DNA of 64,000 nt from Brucella intermedia LMG 3301 (lineage in GTDB: Bacteria; Pseudomonadota; Alphaproteobacteria; Rhizobiales; Rhizobiaceae): contig NZ_ACQA01000002.1 in NCBI RefSeq assembly GCF_000182645.1, forward strand, positions 1,855,001 to 1,919,000, given 5' to 3'. This document shows positions 62,058 through 64,000 of this stretch, in pieces. The position numbers and the translations under genes are program-made. The notes under the pieces are model-generated. The model ran no database searches. It had not been told where the DNA came from and saw nothing but the letters and a program-made list of their open reading frames with translations. Numbering within the stretch: position 1 is the first letter of the stretch; each line of letters begins with the position of its first letter.

Positions 62058-62945
62058 ATGACAATGATTTTTGGAATACCCTTGCAGGCACTTCTCGGGC
62101 AGTTGCTGGTCGGCCTCATCAACGGCTCCTTCTATGCGATGCTGAGCCTCGGCCTTGCCATCATCTTCGGCCTCCTGCGCATCATCAACTTCGCCCATGG
62201 CGCGCAATATATGCTGGGCGCCTTTGTCGGCTATCTGCTGTTGAGCTGGCTCGGCATCGGCTACTGGCCGGCGCTGATCCTCGCCCCGCTCATCGTCGGG
62301 CTGGGCGGCGCGATCGTGGAGCGCGTGGCGCTGTCGCGGCTCTATAATCTCGACCCGCTCTATGGCCTGCTCTTCACCTTCGGCCTGGCGCTCGTGATCG
62401 AAGGCACGTTCCGCTATTATTATGGCGCGGCGGGCCAGCCCTATGCGGTGCCGCCGTCGCTTGCGGGCGGACATAATCTGGGCTTCATGTTCCTGCCGAA
62501 CTATCGCGCCTGGGTGGTCGTCGCCTCGCTCATCGTCTGCCTGGGCACATGGCTCCTGATCGAAAAGACCAAGCTCGGCGCCTATCTGCGCGCCGCGACT
62601 GAAAACCCGACGCTGGTGAAGGCCTTCGGCATCAATGTGCCGCTGCTTCTGACTTTCACCTATGCGCTCGGTGCCGCCCTTGCCGGACTTGCGGGCATCA
62701 TGGCCGCGCCGATCTATCAGGTCAGCCCGCTGATGGGCTCCAACATCATCATCGTGGTCTTTGCCGTGGTGGTGGTCGGCGGCATGGGATCGATCCTCGG
62801 CGCCATCATCACCGGCTATGTGCTGGGGCTGGCGGAAGGTCTCACCAAGGTCTTCTATCCCGAAGCTTCCAGCATCGTCATCTTCGTCATCATGGCCATC
62901 GTTCTTCTGGTGCGCCCCGCCGGACTGTTCGGGAAGGAGGCCTGA
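62058..62945 (+). CDS. Branched-chain-type ABC permease LivH
   Basis: 295 aa, eight or so helices. GLINGSFYAMLSLGLAIIFGLLRIINFAHGAQYMLGA opening and C-terminal FAVVVVGGMGSILGAIITGYVLGLAEGL (transporter-ATPase contact). The ATG immediately follows the livF stop. High GC relative to the binding-protein gene. Confidence 0.96.
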   Translation: MTMIFGIPLQALLGQLLVGLINGSFYAMLSLGLAIIFGLLRIINFAHGAQYMLGAFVGYLLLSWLGIGYWPALILAPLIVGLGGAIVERVALSRLYNLDPLYGLLFTFGLALVIEGTFRYYYGAAGQPYAVPPSLAGGHNLGFMFLPNYRAWVVVASLIVCLGTWLLIEKTKLGAYLRAATENPTLVKAFGINVPLLLTFTYALGAALAGLAGIMAAPIYQVSPLMGSNIIIVVFAVVVVGGMGSILGAIITGYVLGLAEGLTKVFYPEASSIVIFVIMAIVLLVRPAGLFGKEA

Positions 62946-62946
62946 C

Positions 62947-63927
62947 ATGGCTGATACCGCTCTCAAGGCAAATACGGCCTCGCGCGACAGCAAGGCGCCT
63001 GCCGTCAACAGCCTCTCGGCCGTCATCCTCGGCATTGCCCTTGTCGGGCTGCTGGCCGCACCCTTCATGGTGTATCCGATCTTCCTGATGAAGATGCTGT
63101 GCTTCGCGCTGTTCGCCTCCGCCTTCAATCTTCTTCTGGGCTATACCGGCATTTTGTCCTTCGGCCATGCCGCCTTCTTCGGCGGCGCGGCCTATATCAC
63201 CGCCCATACGGTCAAGGTCTGGGGCGTCACGCCGGAGCTTGGCCTCGTGCTCGGCGTCCTTGCCGCCGCAGCCCTTGGCCTCGTCATCGGCTATCTCGCC
63301 ATCCGCCGTCAGGGCATCTATTCGACGATGATCACGCTGGCGCTGGCGCAGATGTTCTTCTTCTTCTGCCTGCAAGCATCCTTCACCCATGGCGAGGACG
63401 GATTGCAGGGCGTGCCGCGCGGCTATCTCTTCGGCATCATCGACCTCAACCAGCCGATGACCATGTATTATTTTGTGCTGGCGGTGTTCGTGCTGGGCGT
63501 GTTCGTCATCTGGCGCATCATCAACTCGCCCTTCGGCATGATCCTGAAATCGGTGCGCGAAAACGAAAACCGCGCCATCTCGCTGGGCTATTCCGTCAAC
63601 CGCTACAAGCTTGCAGCCTTCGTCATGTCGGCAGCGCTTGCCGGCCTTGCCGGCGGCCTGAAGGCGCTCGTCTTCCAGTTTGCAACGCTGACCGATGTCG
63701 GCTGGCAGATGTCGGGCGAAGTGATCCTGATGACGCTTCTGGGCGGCATTGGCACGCTCATCGGCCCCATCGTCGGCGCCGCCTTCGTCGTCGCCCTCCA
63801 GAACTATCTCGCAACATCGGACTTCCCCGTCACGATCGTAACCGGCGTCATCTTCATGGCATGCGTCCTCCTCTTCCGGAAGGGAATCATAGGCGAGTTC
63901 TACGGGTGGTTAGAGCGGAGGAAATGA
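62947..63927 (+). CDS. Branched-chain-type ABC permease LivM
   Basis: 326 aa membrane protein. FASAFNLLLGYTGILSFGHAAFFGGAAYITAH, IRRQGIYSTMITLALAQMFFF, SPFGMILKSVRENENRAISLGYSVNRYKLAAFVMSAALAGLAGGLKA and GVIFMACVLLFRKGIIGEFY. Partner of LivH. Its start is 1 bp after the livH stop; its stop overlaps an upstream ATG of the next gene. Confidence 0.96.
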   Translation: MADTALKANTASRDSKAPAVNSLSAVILGIALVGLLAAPFMVYPIFLMKMLCFALFASAFNLLLGYTGILSFGHAAFFGGAAYITAHTVKVWGVTPELGLVLGVLAAAALGLVIGYLAIRRQGIYSTMITLALAQMFFFFCLQASFTHGEDGLQGVPRGYLFGIIDLNQPMTMYYFVLAVFVLGVFVIWRIINSPFGMILKSVRENENRAISLGYSVNRYKLAAFVMSAALAGLAGGLKALVFQFATLTDVGWQMSGEVILMTLLGGIGTLIGPIVGAAFVVALQNYLATSDFPVTIVTGVIFMACVLLFRKGIIGEFYGWLERRK

Positions 63928-63929
63928 GC

Positions 63930-64000
63930 ATGAGCGAAGCATTAACGATTTATAGCACAAGCGTTTCGCCAAACTGGATAGACTACAACGGCCATATGGG
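63930..64000 (+). CDS. Thioesterase-family protein, 5' end only
   Basis: MSEALTIYSTSVSPNWIDYNGHM runs to the window edge. The W-x-D-Y-N-GHM pattern is the opening of hot-dog thioesterases found in carnitine and acyl-CoA operons. GGAGG lies 8 nt before ATG 63930; ATG 63924 is in frame but too close to it. Continues outside the window. Confidence 0.75.
   Translation, partial: MSEALTIYSTSVSPNWIDYNGHM

Noticed and set aside
61356..63128. 590-codon minus-strand open frame opposite livF-livH-livM
   Set aside because: No recognisable motifs and no plausible protein character; the plus strand encodes complete ABC transporter subunits.

Overview
The window looks like chromosomal DNA of a Brucellaceae-type alphaproteobacterium (Ochrobactrum/Brucella group or a close rhizobial relative). 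The basis is protein style, an ECF11 RpoE-ChrR photooxidative-stress locus, TAXI-type TRAP transporters, polyamine/amino-acid oxidases, and strong GGAG-type ribosome binding sites. It is a mosaic: ordinary metabolic operons separated by zones of broken insertion sequences. Taxonomy is inferred from general resemblance, not from a marker gene.

Layout. (1) 1-3.85 kb: a minus-strand heat/stress operon (two Hsp20 chaperones, an NDUFS4-like protein, an RNA polymerase omega-like protein, an SPW-repeat membrane protein, an HtrA protease with an in-frame stop), with a heat-shock-like promoter and a broken small gene upstream. (2) 3.9-5.1 kb: an IS6-family element that truncates a secreted, glycine-rich protein gene. 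(3) 5.5-11.05 kb: a LysR regulator and a four-gene operon (periplasmic binding protein, M81/MlrC peptidase, N-acylamino-acid-racemase-like enolase, GNAT acyltransferase), a plausible route for D-amino acids or N-acyl amino acids. (4) 11.3-13.3 kb: a DUF2130 nuclease-like protein and a dead TetR gene. (5) 13.7-22.3 kb: rpoE-chrR plus eight genes typical of the singlet-oxygen regulon (TspO, DUF2177, DUF2147, Cfa-like methyltransferase, DUF1365, FAD amine oxidase, DUF1295, photolyase). Three promoters share a common -35/N16/CGTA pattern. (6) 22.3-28.1 kb: IS481, IS6, IS21, IS1111 and IS701 material, plus a GSU2403-family nucleotidyltransferase. The intact IS1111-type element sits inside istA, and its 3' non-coding region carries two short segments that match the two halves of its own insertion site. 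(7) 28.4-35.2 kb: two convergent TAXI-TRAP transporter systems. (8) 35.5-37 kb: nhaA preceded by a small cysteine-containing ORF. (9) 37.4-41.5 kb: an IS graveyard (IS66, IS21, ISL3, IS3) that has decapitated PaiB-like and LivF-like genes. (10) 41.6-49.1 kb: an amine/amino-acid oxidation cluster with an XRE-cupin regulator, two FAD oxidases, a polar amino-acid ABC transporter and a 2-hydroxyacid dehydrogenase. (11) 49.4-52.5 kb: a ProP-like transporter and remnants of a P1 peptidase, prfH and an unidentified gene. (12) 52.7-64 kb: a TetR-controlled beta-oxidation-like catabolic cluster with its own branched-chain-type ABC transporter. Two near-identical palindromes mark its control regions.

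The most unusual items are the candidate bridge/seek RNA with readable target guides in the IS1111 element, the two matched TetR operators (CATACT-N4-AGTATG), the compact ECF11 regulon, the stress island, and an accumulation of single-codon nonsense changes in stress-island and IS genes. I saw no rRNA, no convincing tRNA, no CRISPR array and no replication origin.
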